From positions 37,863,253 to 37,927,252 of the forward strand of contig CM075939.1 of the NCBI GenBank assembly GCA_038030265.1: 64,000 nt of DNA, given 5' to 3'. This stretch comes from Corythucha ciliata (lineage: Eukaryota > Arthropoda > Insecta > Hemiptera > Tingidae). This document shows positions 1-12,682 of the stretch, in pieces. The notes below the pieces were generated by a model. That model saw only the letters and a program-made list of their open reading frames with translations, was not told the origin of the DNA and did no database searches. Both the position numbers and the translations under genes were made by a program. Each line of letters opens with the position of its first letter. The first letter of the stretch is position 1.

Positions 1-3000
1 ATTTCGCAAATTGTCTACAACGCGTGCAACAGACTGCTGAAATTGAAGGAAGAGCCTCGATGTCGATCTGGACATGAAAATTAACCAAAACTACTGAACA
101 GTCAAAACACTAATTTTCTGTCACATTGAGAGGCACCAACGCCACCAACGGTCCTTTTCCATGAGTTTTAGCCGGGACCAGCTGCATTTTCCAATTAATC
201 ATATTCTGAGGGACTTAGGTTTTTATGATTCCAACCACAAAAGAAATGGTATCGAGAAGGCAGACCGCGACCCCTCGAATTGAGTGCTAATAATACGGAA
301 GATTCGGGCTTTGAAATGGCCAAGCCCGCCTATTTTATTTTTCAAGTATAGCGAGATCGCTTTTTAAAATTAGCCAACACTCTGGAAATTTTGATTCGAA
401 ATGGTCGAAATCTGCGGAGATTGCCTTTTTAGGGATCTACCCCCCCCCCCCTCATAAACCACCACTAAATTGGGGTTTCTGACGTGCAAGATCAGCGAAG
501 TTTTGTTTTTGAACGATCCAAACCAGTGCGATAGTGTTTTTTAAGGAGCTAAGCGTCGGTGAAAGATGTGAACCACAGAAGTAGAAGTCTAGATTTATAT
601 ATTTCATCCTTTGGCGGAAGGAAAGAGAGGAAATGATTCGCTTACGTCTTTCTATACTGCTTGTCAGTTTTTGTAGAAAACCACTGTCACTGTCAGGCAA
701 GAGGGTTTAAGCTGAACGTGACATTATCCGACAAAAGACTAAAGAGGTTTCTGAAAGAATTGAGTCATTTCTTTTAACAATATCCCGATCATCGCATTGT
801 ATTGTGTTATATCCTTCTTAGTGATGTAGGGAGAACTCAGACATAAACGATGCCGGTGGATGAACAGTTGACACACAATTTATTTTCTTAGGCAAGCGGC
901 CGAAAACTTAGCGGCTTCAAGCTTGAACAGGTCAACGACAACTTGGAGGTTGTCACAGGCACTTTTGATCAGGGGCGATAAGCGCGCGTAATTACAATTT
1001 GAATTCACAACATATTGGAACACCATCTTATTATAAAAATTACAAACGTGGCTATTATTTGTGTCCAATTAAGATTGAGCTGATAGTTTTAAGCTGCTCA
1101 ACTTATTCAAGAAAAGAACGAAAAATACTTGGTAGAAATGAGGACAACTCTGGTATAACTTTGGCTTCAACAAGGAGTGTTTGTCAGACTATCAGTACTG
1201 CCCAGGTTGAAGAATGGTGCCAATGGTAAATGCGTCTATACTGACAACAGAGAAGACTGATGAACCCTTTTTTTCCTCATTCCACATTTTTTATTTACTT
1301 TGCTTTAAAAGTTTCAAATTTCCAAGTTCCATAAAGTTGAATTAGTGATTATCACAATTTCACTCATTGCTCCGCACGTTTACCCTTATTTTGAATCATC
1401 TATTAAACCAAACTGAAACCTAAACGAAAAGGATCTCCCATGGAAAAAAAGAGAAGTTATTAAAGGGAATGGTGTGTGATAGGACATGACACGGCTCAAA
1501 TTAGGTATTTGCACATGCAGGGTAGGCGAGAGATTCATTTACTCGTTTTCATCTTCCCCAAGTAAAACCTTTATTGGCGTTACATTCTGACTGAGCGGAC
1601 AATTAGCTAAAAATTTGCTCAGGTTGATCCAGTAATTTACACAAGCCTGTTCATTTTTTGATCTAATATTTTTAAACTCTACTGGGGCAGAGTGAGCTTG
1701 GATTAACATTAGATTTTTTTAAATCATCGTCTCGTTTATGTATTAGGTACATAAACAAAGTACATTAAAAGCGCGTAAAAGAACACACTGCTCCCTCACA
1801 ACCAACCAATTGAAAACACGATAATATGTGGGCGTCATATTGCTACTTGAACGAGTAACTAAATAACTTACCATCCAACTCTGAACTTCTGAATTTGATA
1901 CGTTTTGGCTATGAAATTTTCACTAGTGTATTTGGTAATACATAAATGACACGGAAGAGAGAGAGAGAGAGTTTGAGCGGTAGTGTGAAAGAGGAAGAGA
2001 ATTGTCGAGCTCGTCATCAACTTGATCCAACTAACATTTTGATGTTAGCCCGCATATGAATGAACGCTTGTCTCGTAATGTTCGAATCATGGTGGCGAGC
2101 ATCATATGGGCTACAGACCATAGGCTGCTAGGCTTGAACGAACTGTAATCTTGGGTTGGGAAGGAAGGGGAAACGTTAGGTAGTGAAAGGGGTCTACCTA
2201 ACCCTGAAACTTCTGTTTGTGTCTCTGTGAAACTTACTAGAATACGCCGTTAAATATTATCTTTACGCCTTGCGTAGAGAAGAGAAGCATCCCAAAGTTT
2301 GTACTTCCTTCCTGATGTTTCTTCCGTGAGAGTGAGTCAAGGATTAGAAACGACAGGGCGAGCAAGAGCGCCTTTTTGTGCACTTATCTTTATTTTACAT
2401 TAGAAAAATCTGAGAGTGCCAACCGATAAAAGACATTTCTTCATGCTTATCTTTTTACGGACTTATGAAGACGGGAAAACAGCCGAAACCGGTGAGCTGA
2501 AGAGCACAGCTTGGTAAGAAACACACCGTATCTTCTGTGGCTGCAGCCCTTGCCCAAGTATTTTTAAACTAATCGTTGTAGTTCATCTAAATATCGTATA
2601 ATCGCTCCGGTATGTCCGCCACCTAATTGTAATGACCGATTTGAAGCCATTTAAGCAAATACTCAGCTTGAATGACGATTATGAATATACAGCCCATATA
2701 ATGGTATAAATGTATGCATAAAAAAAAAAAATCATCCATTATTTCAAGACGACTCGGAGAACGGGTTTCTTCGGGCTGAGGATACGAATGGAATCAAATG
2801 GAAGAAACGGAAGGATATCAACTAGTGGATCAGGGAAAGGGATTTTCTCTTCGGTATTGAAAAAGCTTATTACTATAAGTATTTATTTCGACGTCTCCCA
2901 ATTCTTTCGCCTCGCATTCGGTAGGCTTCTTGAGGAAATTGGTTCCAATGTCGTCGTCTTCTCATCTAGGGACATCCTCGTAACACCATGCTGTCGAAGA

Positions 3001-3149
3001 CCACAGGCCCTAAATAGTTCCTCGATTTGGATCACCAAAATAAATTTCGTCAACTATACCTTATAAATAGTTGAAACGACTTTGGTTCTTTGATTTATTT
3101 ACGGTAATTTCAAAATAACTTCCAAGTTTTGTTTAAAAGTTATGTTTTA
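1..3149. other. No gene recognised; AT-rich intergenic DNA
   Basis: Only short unsupported reading frames occur here, and none shows a domain or a credible splice context. There is a C10 run near 440-449, a short GA microsatellite at about 1959-1972 and an A-rich run near 2720. Confidence 0.5.
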
Positions 3150-3256
3150 GGCCCGTTTTCACGAAAACAATTTCATCAAAATTCATATGGGTTGCTACTG
3201 ACAATTAATCACAATCAATTTTAACCGTAATTAATTTCGTTGGTGAAAATGAACCT
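3150..3256. repeat. Semi-palindromic MITE remnant (GGCCCGTTTTCAC ends)
   Basis: The left end reads GGCCCGTTTTCACGAAA and the right end reads TTGGTGAAAATGAACC, roughly its reverse complement. A related sequence starts at about 23653. The ends are degenerate and no target duplication is clear. Confidence 0.35.
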
Positions 3257-3666
3257 TAAATTGCCACAATAAAACAGGGGTAACCATCAAAATTAGATCA
3301 TTTTCGAGTAAAAGAAAGACAAAGGACAACCCAATACCTTAAAACTAGCTTTGTTCGGGTGCTGATGCCAACGAGATAAGCCTTTCTCCTGGGGTCCTAG
3401 TTAGACTCTTCACGGAAGAAGCACGCTCGCGGCATCCAAGATAGATAAACCGGAAACGGGCTATTTTCTTTATTTACTACAGGGATGGCTTAGTCCTTTC
3501 ATTTCTATATTTCAATTCGAGTCGTAGGTTTGACTTCGAACGTGTTATACAAAGGTTTGCCTTCAAATTAATTATGGCGTTTTCCAGTTGTATAAATTTA
3601 TGCAACGTGCTAGATCATTACTACTGCCTTCTCCATCAAAATATTATTTAATAAAGGGAGAACAAG

Positions 3667-3713
3667 AGAAATTGAACAGCCCTGAGGCAAATTTTTGTGC
3701 GAATGGAAAACGC
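3667..3713 (-). repeat. Half copy of the TAGCGTTCC MITE family
   Basis: This stretch matches the right arm of the complete element at 19703-19844, including TGAACAGCCC, a GCA..TTTTGTGC block and AACGCT. The other arm is missing. Confidence 0.4.
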
Positions 3714-3742
3714 TGAACTAACGCGCAAGTAAAACATTCCTA

Positions 3743-3858
3743 CCCCTATTCTGTAACTCTTAACGCGTGCGTTAGCTAATTGAACAAGGTGAATAATTGA
3801 AAGTAATCAGCTGCGAAATTTTGATATAACGCGCGCGTTAACAGTTACAGAATAGGGG
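3743..3858. repeat. Short inverted-repeat element (MITE), 116 bp
   Basis: The ends are inverted copies of each other: CCCCTATTCTGTAACT on the left and AGTTACAGAATAGGGG on the right. The similarity continues into a GCGCGTTA block for about 32 bp with few mismatches. G and C homopolymers at the edges hide any target duplication. Confidence 0.55.
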
Positions 3859-4059
3859 GGGGGGGGTGATTTTATGGTTCCATGTCTACCGGTCATTGGT
3901 CTATGAAACGGAAAATTCAACGTTCTTTGTGCGTTTTAGAATTTGTTCTGCCATTCAGTCTGTGGGCGTGTGCCCGACACAGGTTCTTAAAAACATGGTC
4001 AACTCCTTAAATACCATAACGATATCAATGGACATATTGAAGTTCTTGCTCCAAGTTAA

Positions 4060-4838
4060 CAAGATGAAGAACGAAGAATTCCAAAATGGCGCCGAACGAA
4101 GAGTGTGTTCGCTCTGCTTAAAAAACGGAAAAAAAACTTTACAGTTTCGAAAAAGTGCGGAAAATCGGTTCATGTCTCGTGTCTGAATCTCGTTAACGTG
4201 AATAAGGTGTGGAAAAAGTCGGCAATACCGGGAGCCGTGCCAACTCGTACGTAATGTGCCATCAAACTGTCAAGAGGGGATCGCGGGGACGATAATCTAC
4301 GTGATTCTGACTCGCCTGTAAGACTGGGGCAAACTTCTGCATTTAAAAACTCAGGTACCCCTGTAGATTTGTATTCGTGTGTTGACGATGAGTTTCTCGT
4401 ATTGGAATCTTTGACTGAAAAGGACCTGTTGAGGCTAATGGTTCAGCAACAGCTACAATGTTACAATTATGTAGACAGTTTATTTTGGAAAAACACGCCG
4501 AGAGTTCTGACATCAAAATTCAATTGGGAAAGTACCAAAAGGATAATGAGGAGTTGAGGTCACGTGTCGATTACCTTGACAAGAAAATTAGTGAACTTTC
4601 AGCTGGTCGGGTTTTAGCCTCTCCAGAGTCTTCCCAGGAAAACATCATGAACGTCCCGCCCACTTTCTCCGATGTGCTGGCTGAACGGCAGCCCGAAGAT
4701 AAAAGGAACGGCGCGAACCTTGGAAGCTTCTGGGCTACAACAAAAACAACAAAAGGGACACCGCACCTCAAAATTCTGCTAGCGAGGAGGTGCTGGGAAG
4801 AACGGGCGTGTCAAAAGGAATGTTATAACTGGGACTAG
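4060..4838 (+). pseudogene. Non-LTR retrotransposon ORF1 relic (zinc-finger plus coiled coil)
   Basis: What is seen: a Cys-rich segment with CSLCLKNGKKTLQ starting near 4108, followed after a frame change in an A-run by further Cys/His residues, which resembles the PHD-like finger of CR1/L2-type ORF1 proteins. A stop codon interrupts it near 4254. A second open stretch at 4458-4838 contains a heptad-rich coiled coil at about residues 20-50 and the peptide FSDVLAE, an arrangement common in LINE ORF1 proteins that bind their own RNA. No linked reverse transcriptase follows, so the copy is fragmentary. The family assignment is inferred from layout and the pieces are too short to be certain. Confidence 0.4.
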
Positions 4839-4932
4839 ATAACTCCGAACTGAAAAACATTACAGCCCTCGCTTCGCTCGGGCTGATAAACTTGTCTCTC
4901 AGAAAATAAACCACGTCTTTACTCCCTCGATA

Positions 4933-6196
4933 TACAGGGTGGAACAGGATAAGTGTGACAAAAAAAAAAAAAAAAAATGGGTGAAAATAGGCCTCATTTG
5001 CGATCGAAAACACCCTATAAACCATAGTCCGAAAATCAAAATCCTACGAGATATGATTTTTTAAACGTTTTTTGAGACTTGCATCACTTTTCTTAACTAA
5101 ATGCGAATAGATCAGTTTACAGCTGACATTTGCAACTTTTGACGATGGATTTGGAAAGAGCACACTTTTTTCTGACAGGAATAGCCATTTTCGATAAAAT
5201 TCAACTTTTTTCTGTGGGCTTGAGAGATGCTCAAAGTTTTGCAAATCGTGGATCTCTAATTTTTCAAAAAATTCAGCCTCCACTTCTCTACACTAAATCT
5301 AAGCGTATCGACATCCCATGGGTCGGAAAAACTTGTTCAATTTGTCCTTTTTAAAATTACTCATGAACGTTTTTTTAGTTCTTCAGCGAGTTTTCGGCAG
5401 AGAGGCCATTTCTTCGAAAAAAAGAATGATTTTTCTCTTAAAAATCGCTTGTTTTGACCAACCCAATTTGAACGAGCTTTGTGATTCAAAACATGCTAAA
5501 ACTCATTAAAGCCTTATCCAAAGTTTTCCTTCGAACCGAATGGAATGCGCACTCCTACCAAAATATCAAAAACTATCGCTCCGGCAGCTGGCTGTCGGCA
5601 AGGATGCATTTCACTACTGCGAATTTCGGCGTGTTTAGCTGTTATTCGACGAAATTAGTGCACTTAATGACTCTACTTGTTGTTACCAATTTCCGATTCG
5701 AATACGAATTCGAAATTCGCAGTAGAGAAATGCACTCTATCCGACAGCTAGCTGCGGGAGCGACATTTTTTGGACTTTGACAGGCGTACACAGTCCGCCC
5801 CGTTCAAGGGAAAACTTTGGATGATGCTTTAATGACGTCAATCATGCTAAAAAACACAAAGCTCGTTCAAATGTTGTAGGTCGAAACAAGCGATTTTGAA
5901 GAGAAAACCCATTCTTTTTTCTAAGAAATGGTCATTTCTGCCGAATAATCACTGATTAACTAAAAATACGTTCATGAGTAATTTCAAAAAGGACACACTG
6001 GGGAAGTTTTTCCGACCCATGGGATGTCGGTGCGCATTTAGTTAAGAAAAGTGACGTGAGTCATGATAAACGTTAGAAAAATCATATCTCGTAGGGTTTT
6101 GATTTTCGGACCATGGTACAAAGGGTGTTTTCGATCACAAATGAGGCCTACTTTCACCCAATTTTTTTTGTCACACTTATCCTGTTCCACCCTGTA
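4933..6196. mobile_element. 1.26-kb foldback element, TA target duplication
   Basis: The element begins TACAGGGTGGAACAGGAT and ends with the reverse complement, with TA on both outer sides (4931-4932 and 6197-6198). The two halves remain inverted copies almost to the centre near 5650, with mismatches and small indels, so it is nearly one long palindrome. The left arm carries about 190 bp (around 5106-5300) absent from the right arm, bounded by a repeated CTAAAT, which suggests a later insertion. The TA duplication and CAGGGTG-type ends fit a Tc1/mariner-mobilised non-autonomous element. No transposase is encoded; the short reading frames inside are by-products of the palindrome. Confidence 0.75.
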
Positions 6197-6375
6197 TAAT
6201 ATACTATTATCGACTTGCGAAAAAAATTAAGAATTATGTAAATAATGATAATGTTGTGAATGTTAACGATTCCTTTTTTTTCTTTCTTTTTTTTTTTTTT
6301 TGTACTTCCATAAAAAATATTCAAATCGAGGAGGAGTGTTGAAAGTTGGTAACACTGAACATTTCTTGACTGTTA

Positions 6376-6892
6376 GGGTGCGTTCATAGTGAATCACCTT
6401 CACTGCGATACCTCGATGAGCGATGCCCCGATGAAACATCGATGAAGAACAAACATCAATAATTGTATGGGACTGTTCATAGTGAAGCACCCTCACTGCG
6501 ATGTGATCTTCGATACCTCGCTACTATCATCGATGATTTGAACCATATGGTTCCTCGACCCCCCTCCCGTCCGTTGCCTTTTTTTTTCTTTTCAAAATCT
6601 TTCAAAGTTCACCTTCACACAATTTACGTAAGTCACGCACACCTGTTTCCTTCAAGCTTTAACCCTTATTTTGAAAAAAAAAAAAAAAAAGCAACGGGCA
6701 GGAGGGGGGTCGAGGAACCATATGGTTCAAATCATCGATGATAGTAGCGAGGTATCGAAGATCACATCGCAGTGAGGGTGCTTCACTATGAACAGTCCTA
6801 TACAATTATTGATGTTTGTTCTTCATCGATGTTTCATCGGGGCATCGCTCATCGAGGTATCGCAGTGAAGGTGATTCACTATGAACGCACCC
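6376..6892. mobile_element. Palindromic MITE, PIF/Harbinger-like (TTA target duplication)
   Basis: The ends are GGGTGCGTTCATAGTGAATC and its reverse complement, with TTA immediately outside each (6373-6375 and 6893-6895). The arms of about 200 bp are nearly identical and flank a centre of about 100 bp that includes an A-run. A 3-bp TTA duplication with GGG ends is typical of PIF/Harbinger. A shorter relative lies at 62202-62441. There is no coding capacity. Confidence 0.75.
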
Positions 6893-7000
6893 TTACTAGA
6901 GTTGTAAAAGAATTTAATTAAAAAAAAAAAAAAGTGAAGTCTTAAGTTTGTCAGAATAAAAACATTTTGTTTCTTGAAGTTCTAGTTTATCCATAACAAA

Positions 7001-7046
7001 CCTCTGGATTACCAGTCCAGCACGCTGCCAATTGCGCCACGGAGAC
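7001..7046 (-). pseudogene. Truncated tRNA-Thr(GGT)-like pseudogene in the old array copy
   Basis: Matches the acceptor 5' strand, D arm and anticodon arm of the young array tRNAs on the minus strand. The T arm and 3' acceptor strand are absent, and the acceptor has substitutions. Confidence 0.55.
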
Positions 7047-7225
7047 GCTTTTGGGAGTCGTACTCCGAGGGATAAGCTAAGCAAAACCCCACCCAGGTCC
7101 ATTGTAGCACCGTCCATTTTAGTTTACCGATTTACCGATCAGGGGAAACGCCTAGAGTTTCGAGAAACAATGGACCTGGGTGGAGTTCGGCTTAGCTTAT
7201 CCCTCGGAGTACGACTCCCAAAGGC

Positions 7226-7297
7226 GTCTTCGTTGCGCAATTGGCGCGTGCTGGACTGGTAATTCAGAGGTTGCGGGTTCAAATCCCGCCGGGGAGC
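7226..7297 (+). pseudogene. Diverged tRNA-Thr(GGT)-like pseudogene
   Basis: Has the full cloverleaf layout of the array tRNAs with anticodon GGT and an intact B box (GGTTCAAATCC). The acceptor and anticodon stems carry mismatches, the D loop is altered, and no T-run terminator follows. Probably not functional. Confidence 0.55.
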
Positions 7298-7395
7298 CCT
7301 TCCATCGTCGTCCGGATAGCATCAGTTTATTTAATTTATTAATTAAAAATACCGGCGACAGAATTATTCATTATATCCGTCTACCTGTAAGATGT

Positions 7396-10300
7396 TTTTA
7401 AGACGAAGTCCTCACCAATGCCCACCTGCAATTACAGCCCCCCCCCCCTCTAGAGCTCAAATTTGTGTTAACTCGGCAACCATTGCAGGTAGAGATATGC
7501 CGTTTGAACAACTTTGTGTCCGACCGGAAGACTTTGGGATGCTTAGTTTGGGCTCCACGACAGCCAAACGACACTACGGTGGACCTTTCGCGAAGCTGTA
7601 TCACTCAAACAATTTCGATGGAGAGTATGACGATAATAAATATAAATAGGCGAGTAGTGTACAGTTGTTTCATGCACACATAACCTGTATATTAAGGCCC
7701 CGCGAGCCCGAGTTTAGTTTTTTTTTTTTTTTTTTTTAGTGAGTGTGAAGCAATGAATACTATTTCACGCAAAGTGGACCGTAAAAATTCAGGTATAAAT
7801 ACAAGCCCTGGTCATCGAGATTCGGGCGAATGTTACTAGTGCTCCTACACGCTGGATAATTTGACTTTCCCTTTTGGAGCTTTGTGAGATCTCGTAGAGA
7901 TCTCCCCACTGCATTTGACGCCAAAACATCCGATGAAAACGTTGATCCTGCCTCAGAAAAAAAATATATCGTTCTCCTGATCATATTATGTATGTCCACC
8001 GAAGCGTCGTTTGTTAGGCTCTCGTGGAGCTCAAACTAATGCTCCCCTGCGGGACTTCCACGAGAGATAATGTATCTGGGGGGTCGGATACAAACGGAAT
8101 ATTTCTGTCTGCTATGGATGCCGACTGTCGAGTTATGTCAAATTTGAACTTTTGAGGGGGTGATGGTCCTAAGATCATCTTACAGGTTTATAGAACATTC
8201 CTGCCAAGTGGCATCGCTTAATGATTATTTGCTAAGTTGATGTCGTTAAACTCCGGTCTAAAATAGTTTAAAATTACACGCGAGGATGTTCCAAGCTCTT
8301 AAGTACTTCCCAGTAACCTTTTTTCAATCTGCGAATCTTTGGATTTTTTGACCACATCTTCCCAAATTTTAAGTATGTGACTCAGTGTTTAGCTATTCGC
8401 GAGTCAAATCGGAGTGGCTGCCTCCTGGTGACTGGTAAGGAAGTTAAATCTAAGGTTTGTAAATGATTGTGCGACAATTTGTTCTTACTGATAACAGCAG
8501 GAAGTTTAATGTTTCTATATTTATTCTCTACTAGCATTCGACAGCTAGTTGAATGCATTTCAAACGAACATGACTCCGAAATTGTTAATTTCCCACGAAT
8601 AATACAATTCATTCGGGATTATTAACGTCCTCTCAACGAAGGATCCGCAATCCTCAAGTCGACTCATTTGGTAGAATGTTTAGTGATCTGCGAGCACGAG
8701 AGTTTAAGTGTATTCTCCCTGGGCCTTTCGACATCAATTTTGGACTGTCTGCAGCACGAGATTTGTGTCAATATTAAAGACGGGACAAAGTCATCCACTT
8801 ATGTACGAGGCAAAACCGGTTCTGTCGTGCTGCCATTCCAAAGCGCCCCAAGTTCCGTATAAATGTTTTATCCTGCCGGGTGTTTCATTCTTGCTCGTCC
8901 CTAGGACGACCAGCCAGTTTTATTTCAATTTTCCTTCAGCAGGAAAATTGTGGAACGAGACATTCATTGTGCGGAGTGCGGTCGTTATTGGAGCTCTGGG
9001 GGCTCAGACAACTCGACTGATCGTTTTCCCGATGTTACTTGTAGCAGCGTACGCATAATAGTGAACCATTTTTGGCCTAAAATAATCAATAGAAGTAAAA
9101 ACTCCTGAAATACCAGCACTTCCTTGGATAAATTCAGTAAACACACACTGAAGCCTGTTAAATTTATACAAAACCTCCCCAAGTACAAACCTTAAAATGA
9201 ATAATAAGAGCGCTATCTACAGCCCGTTTGATCGGCGAATAATCCGCATCTCTTTCTTCTTGATAATTCTCGCGCTTTCATTGCATCGTGCCCAGGCTTA
9301 GTCGTCTGTTACAATGATACTTTTCATGAACAATAGTTGTTAAAGTCAAGTTATTAGCTATGGCATTTACTGAACACTCACCGAAGCATTTGGTTGTACT
9401 ATGGGGTGGGGGTCTCCGCTTAACTACTCCCGCAAACAATTACGTGTTCCGAGGAAAACATGAGGATTCGGCCCTTGTTTTAGTTGCAGCCTTCCTGTAG
9501 GATACCTTGTCACTACATGGTTGACGAAAAACTCATTATGAAGCGAACAAACGAAGGATTTCACAGGCAGCTGTAAATATTCCATGCCAATAGCTTTCGC
9601 CCACTTTTCGATCACCACAGGGTACTGAAATATGACGAAAATTGGCTGTAGCATCAATAAAACAAAGTCGCCTATGTTAAGTAGGATGGGAGATCACGTT
9701 CCTTCATGTTTTCAATGGATTTTTAGGTTCTATTATGTACGAACATGCCCTTTAACACGAGTTTGCTTTGACAGTTTTGCAAAGCTTGAATTTGAATGTG
9801 TTGTGAATTTTGAATGGTTAAAAAAAGGGACGTCGTATAAGAAATAACATTGTCTCTCGCTGGAACCCGCACTTGCGGCATTTTTTTTCGACACCTCTGA
9901 ATAGGGTCTCAGGAGTTTTGGGGAGTAAAGGCCGGCCCTTCACTCCATCATTCACGCGACTGATCCGACACCAGCCATTCTCCTGTGTCGGTGTATGAGC
10001 AGTCCACGGTACGTTCTATTTATTTCCCTCTCCATACAAATGTATGACTGTTAATGGATCGGAAACGTGCTGTATAGCATGATAGGTCTAAATCGAAATT
10101 TTCACACTGAACAAGTAAATATGTATTGTGTAAATTACCGCCGATTGTTATACAAAACGAAACTTTGTTCACGACCGACCATCCAATTGAAGGGCCAAAC
10201 CATTTGTGCAGTGGGGAACAAACGTGTCATCGGCATTTTACCCTTTTAAAAATGTCATACTTATATAAATTATTTGAATAACTTACCTGGTATGTATTGA

Positions 10301-11322
10301 AAAATAATAAGTCTCAATCTTACCTTACTTAGCTCCGATTTCCAGTGCGTCACTCTGCTAGAGGGGGAAGTGGGGAAAATCTTCGTGAACAAGGATCATC
10401 ATCCAAGCGTGATATCTCAACTTGATAACATATGTTTCTTTCAATTTTGGTTTTTGTAGACATTTTGTATTTAGCGGATTTTAGCCCTCAAGGTGACGAA
10501 GCGCAGCCAATCGGGAGCAAAAGTCCCAACCCACAAACCGCTTCATTTTTTTTTATATAGAAATCATGGGAAGTCGAATAACTTGGTTTTCCATATGACT
10601 TTGCCCCAAACCTATCTCCTATCAGAATTTTAGTCCGATTTCCTCTCATGATGGCTTAAAATGACCACAACAAAATTCCCCATCGATGAACTGGCCATTT
10701 TTTCGAAATTCAATTATTTTTAAATTAATTTTTTAAACAAATTGACGAGGATGAATTCGAAGATTCGTTTCTCTTCGATTATTTTGAGTTTTAGCGAGTG
10801 TCTTACTGATCAAATTTTGTCCATTAGTTCATTCATTGATCGTGTTGAATATTTCAAATTGATAGTTACCGTTAAAGAGAACTATATTAGGCTACAAAAT
10901 TCTTTATTCGTCACGTCGTTAGAATTTGTGTGTTCATATTTTTTGTGTGTTATTATTGAATCAGAACTTCAGGACAGGCTAAGGCAAATTAATTAATTTT
11001 GAAGGGTGAGTTTTGATGATTAATCACTCGTGTCGGAATTGTTTCGTGTGAAAGGCATGATGTAAGCGAACGACGGAAACATGGAAGTATCGTGGGGTCC
11101 TCCACACAAACTTAATTTAGTGAGGTAAAGGTGTGTTTTTCGTAGATTCCATAGTTTTGCTCGTTTTATTAAGGAAATGGACGATCTGTTTCTATCTTCA
11201 CGCTACTTCGCATTCATCACAGAGAAAATTCTCTCGGCAAATGCTGAAGTGGCTGGGAGAGACAAACAGATGCTTATAACTTTCTCCATTTAAGGAAAGC
11301 GTCCTGACTTGAGGATGGTTTG
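7396..11322. other. No supported gene; unique-looking AT-rich DNA
   Basis: Several open frames up to 116 codons occur (for example around 8668-9058 and 10742-10996), but none has a recognisable motif or splice partner. A long T-run lies at about 7719-7737. Confidence 0.45.
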
Positions 11323-11583
11323 CTATTTCACTGCAATTGACATTTTCTCCCATTCGGACTGTGACGAGAGCTGTTTGAAAAACCCATCAAAGTTTTTTGT
11401 TTCTGAATACAACTCATCTTCGTTCGTCAGGAGTTTTTGTAACTCCAGCTTTTCAATCACCCTCATCATGTCTTCGAAGGAGACGGTCTTTTTCAAGTTT
11501 AACGACGTCAGTACGTGAAGATAATTTTCCAGTGAAAGGTCGTAATTTTTTAGATAGCGAGCTCTACATTTACAATCCTTCAA
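11323..11583 (-). CDS. Hypothetical 86-codon ORF, possible exon
   Basis: The product is not recognised. It is a balanced, non-repetitive sequence rich in Leu, Lys and Glu with predicted helices (for example MMRVIEKLELQKLL and FDGFFKQLSSQ), unlike the low-complexity frames nearby. The frame starts at an ATG and ends at a TAA near 11323. No neighbouring exon could be linked. It may be one exon of a host gene or chance. Confidence 0.25.
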   Translation of the reverse strand: MKDCKCRARYLKNYDLSLENYLHVLTSLNLKKTVSFEDMMRVIEKLELQKLLTNEDELYSETKNFDGFFKQLSSQSEWEKMSIAVK

Positions 11584-11789
11584 ATTTCACAAGAAATTGT
11601 GGAAACGTAGTACTATCAATGTTAATAAAATTTATCCTTGCAAGAGTTTGCAAGCATAAACTGTTCTAATAATTATAAGCTGCGTTGAATGCTTTTATTG
11701 TAACCGTATTAGTATCGATAATTATAAAACCCATTTAACGGCCACATTGCGGCACAACTTCTACCTGGGGGGGATCACCCCGCTAATCA

Positions 11790-12682
11790 GTTGCTAATTT
11801 GCGGCGAAAAGCGCCAACTTGCTGTTAAAGTTGACAAATAGCACTCATTCGCGCCTAAAATGGAGAAATTCGCAGTTTAAACTTGGCATAAGCGCCGTTT
11901 AGCGGATAGACTGTGGAAATAGCGGTAATTTGCTTACAATATATGGAAAAGGCCATGGCTAAAATTATGAAAAGGCCTTAGAGGTTACCAATAGAAGTTT
12001 TATGCATATTTAGAGACTTTTAGGGGCCTCTTGAAGATTTCCGCCCAGGGCCCTGATATAGGTTCACCGTAACCATACAATGCGGAATAGCGATTTCGTC
12101 TCACTTTTAGCCGCGAATTTGCGAGTTTTTCACTCATAGCCATAAATTAGCGCTTTTTCTCAATTTTAGCCAGAGAAAAATGTCTCATTCGTATAGAAAA
12201 AATTGAGAGAACTCCAATTCAAAATTTCAGGAGTCAACTTAGTGGTTAAAATTGAACATAATCAATAATTTAACGCTACGCAAATTTATATTCCTCGATT
12301 GTGTAGAGACTGAAAGGCCTCATTGGCCCGGGAGGGGTGGGTGTCCAAACCACTCCCGCGCCCCACTCAGACCGTCGTTAGATTATCATAAATAATAGAT
12401 TAAAAACGAATATCTGTGCTTACCAAGTCGCGGACAAAATCGTGGTAAAATGTATAACTTAAATATATAAAATGGCTAATATGTGGCTAAAATTGAGGAA
12501 AACGCCAATTCTTGGCTAAAATTGAGAAAATTCGTAAATTCACGGGCTAGAAGCGCTACTTCGCTGCTATAATTGAGAAAAAGTGCCAGTTTGCGGCTAA
12601 ACTTAAGGAAAATCACAATTCGAGGACAAAATTGTGGTAAAATTTATAACTTAAATTCTCGACTTCGTGCCTTCTGAAAGCA
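11790..12682. repeat. Degenerate tandem repeat, about 40-bp period
   Basis: Variants of GGCTAAAATTGAGAAAA followed by a GCC/AATT-type block recur with loose spacing of roughly 40 bp, very imperfectly, up to the assembly gap. The most regular part is 12470-12660. Confidence 0.5.

Larger units (their letters stand above)
7001..7390. mobile_element. Old diverged copy of the tRNA-bearing inverted-repeat element
   Basis: Two head-to-head partial units lie here: minus-strand similarity at 7001-7130 and plus-strand similarity at about 7140-7390. They share the upstream block (CTTAGCTTATCCCTCGGAGT), the tRNA body and the downstream CTTCCATCGTCGTCCGGATA block with the arrays at 29-39 kb. The units differ by many substitutions and lack the segment between the tRNA 3' end and CTTCCATCG, including the T6 terminator. 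Confidence 0.65.

Noticed and set aside
5044..5780. Several 60-99 codon frames on both strands
   Set aside because: They sit in the 1.26-kb palindromic foldback and mirror each other.
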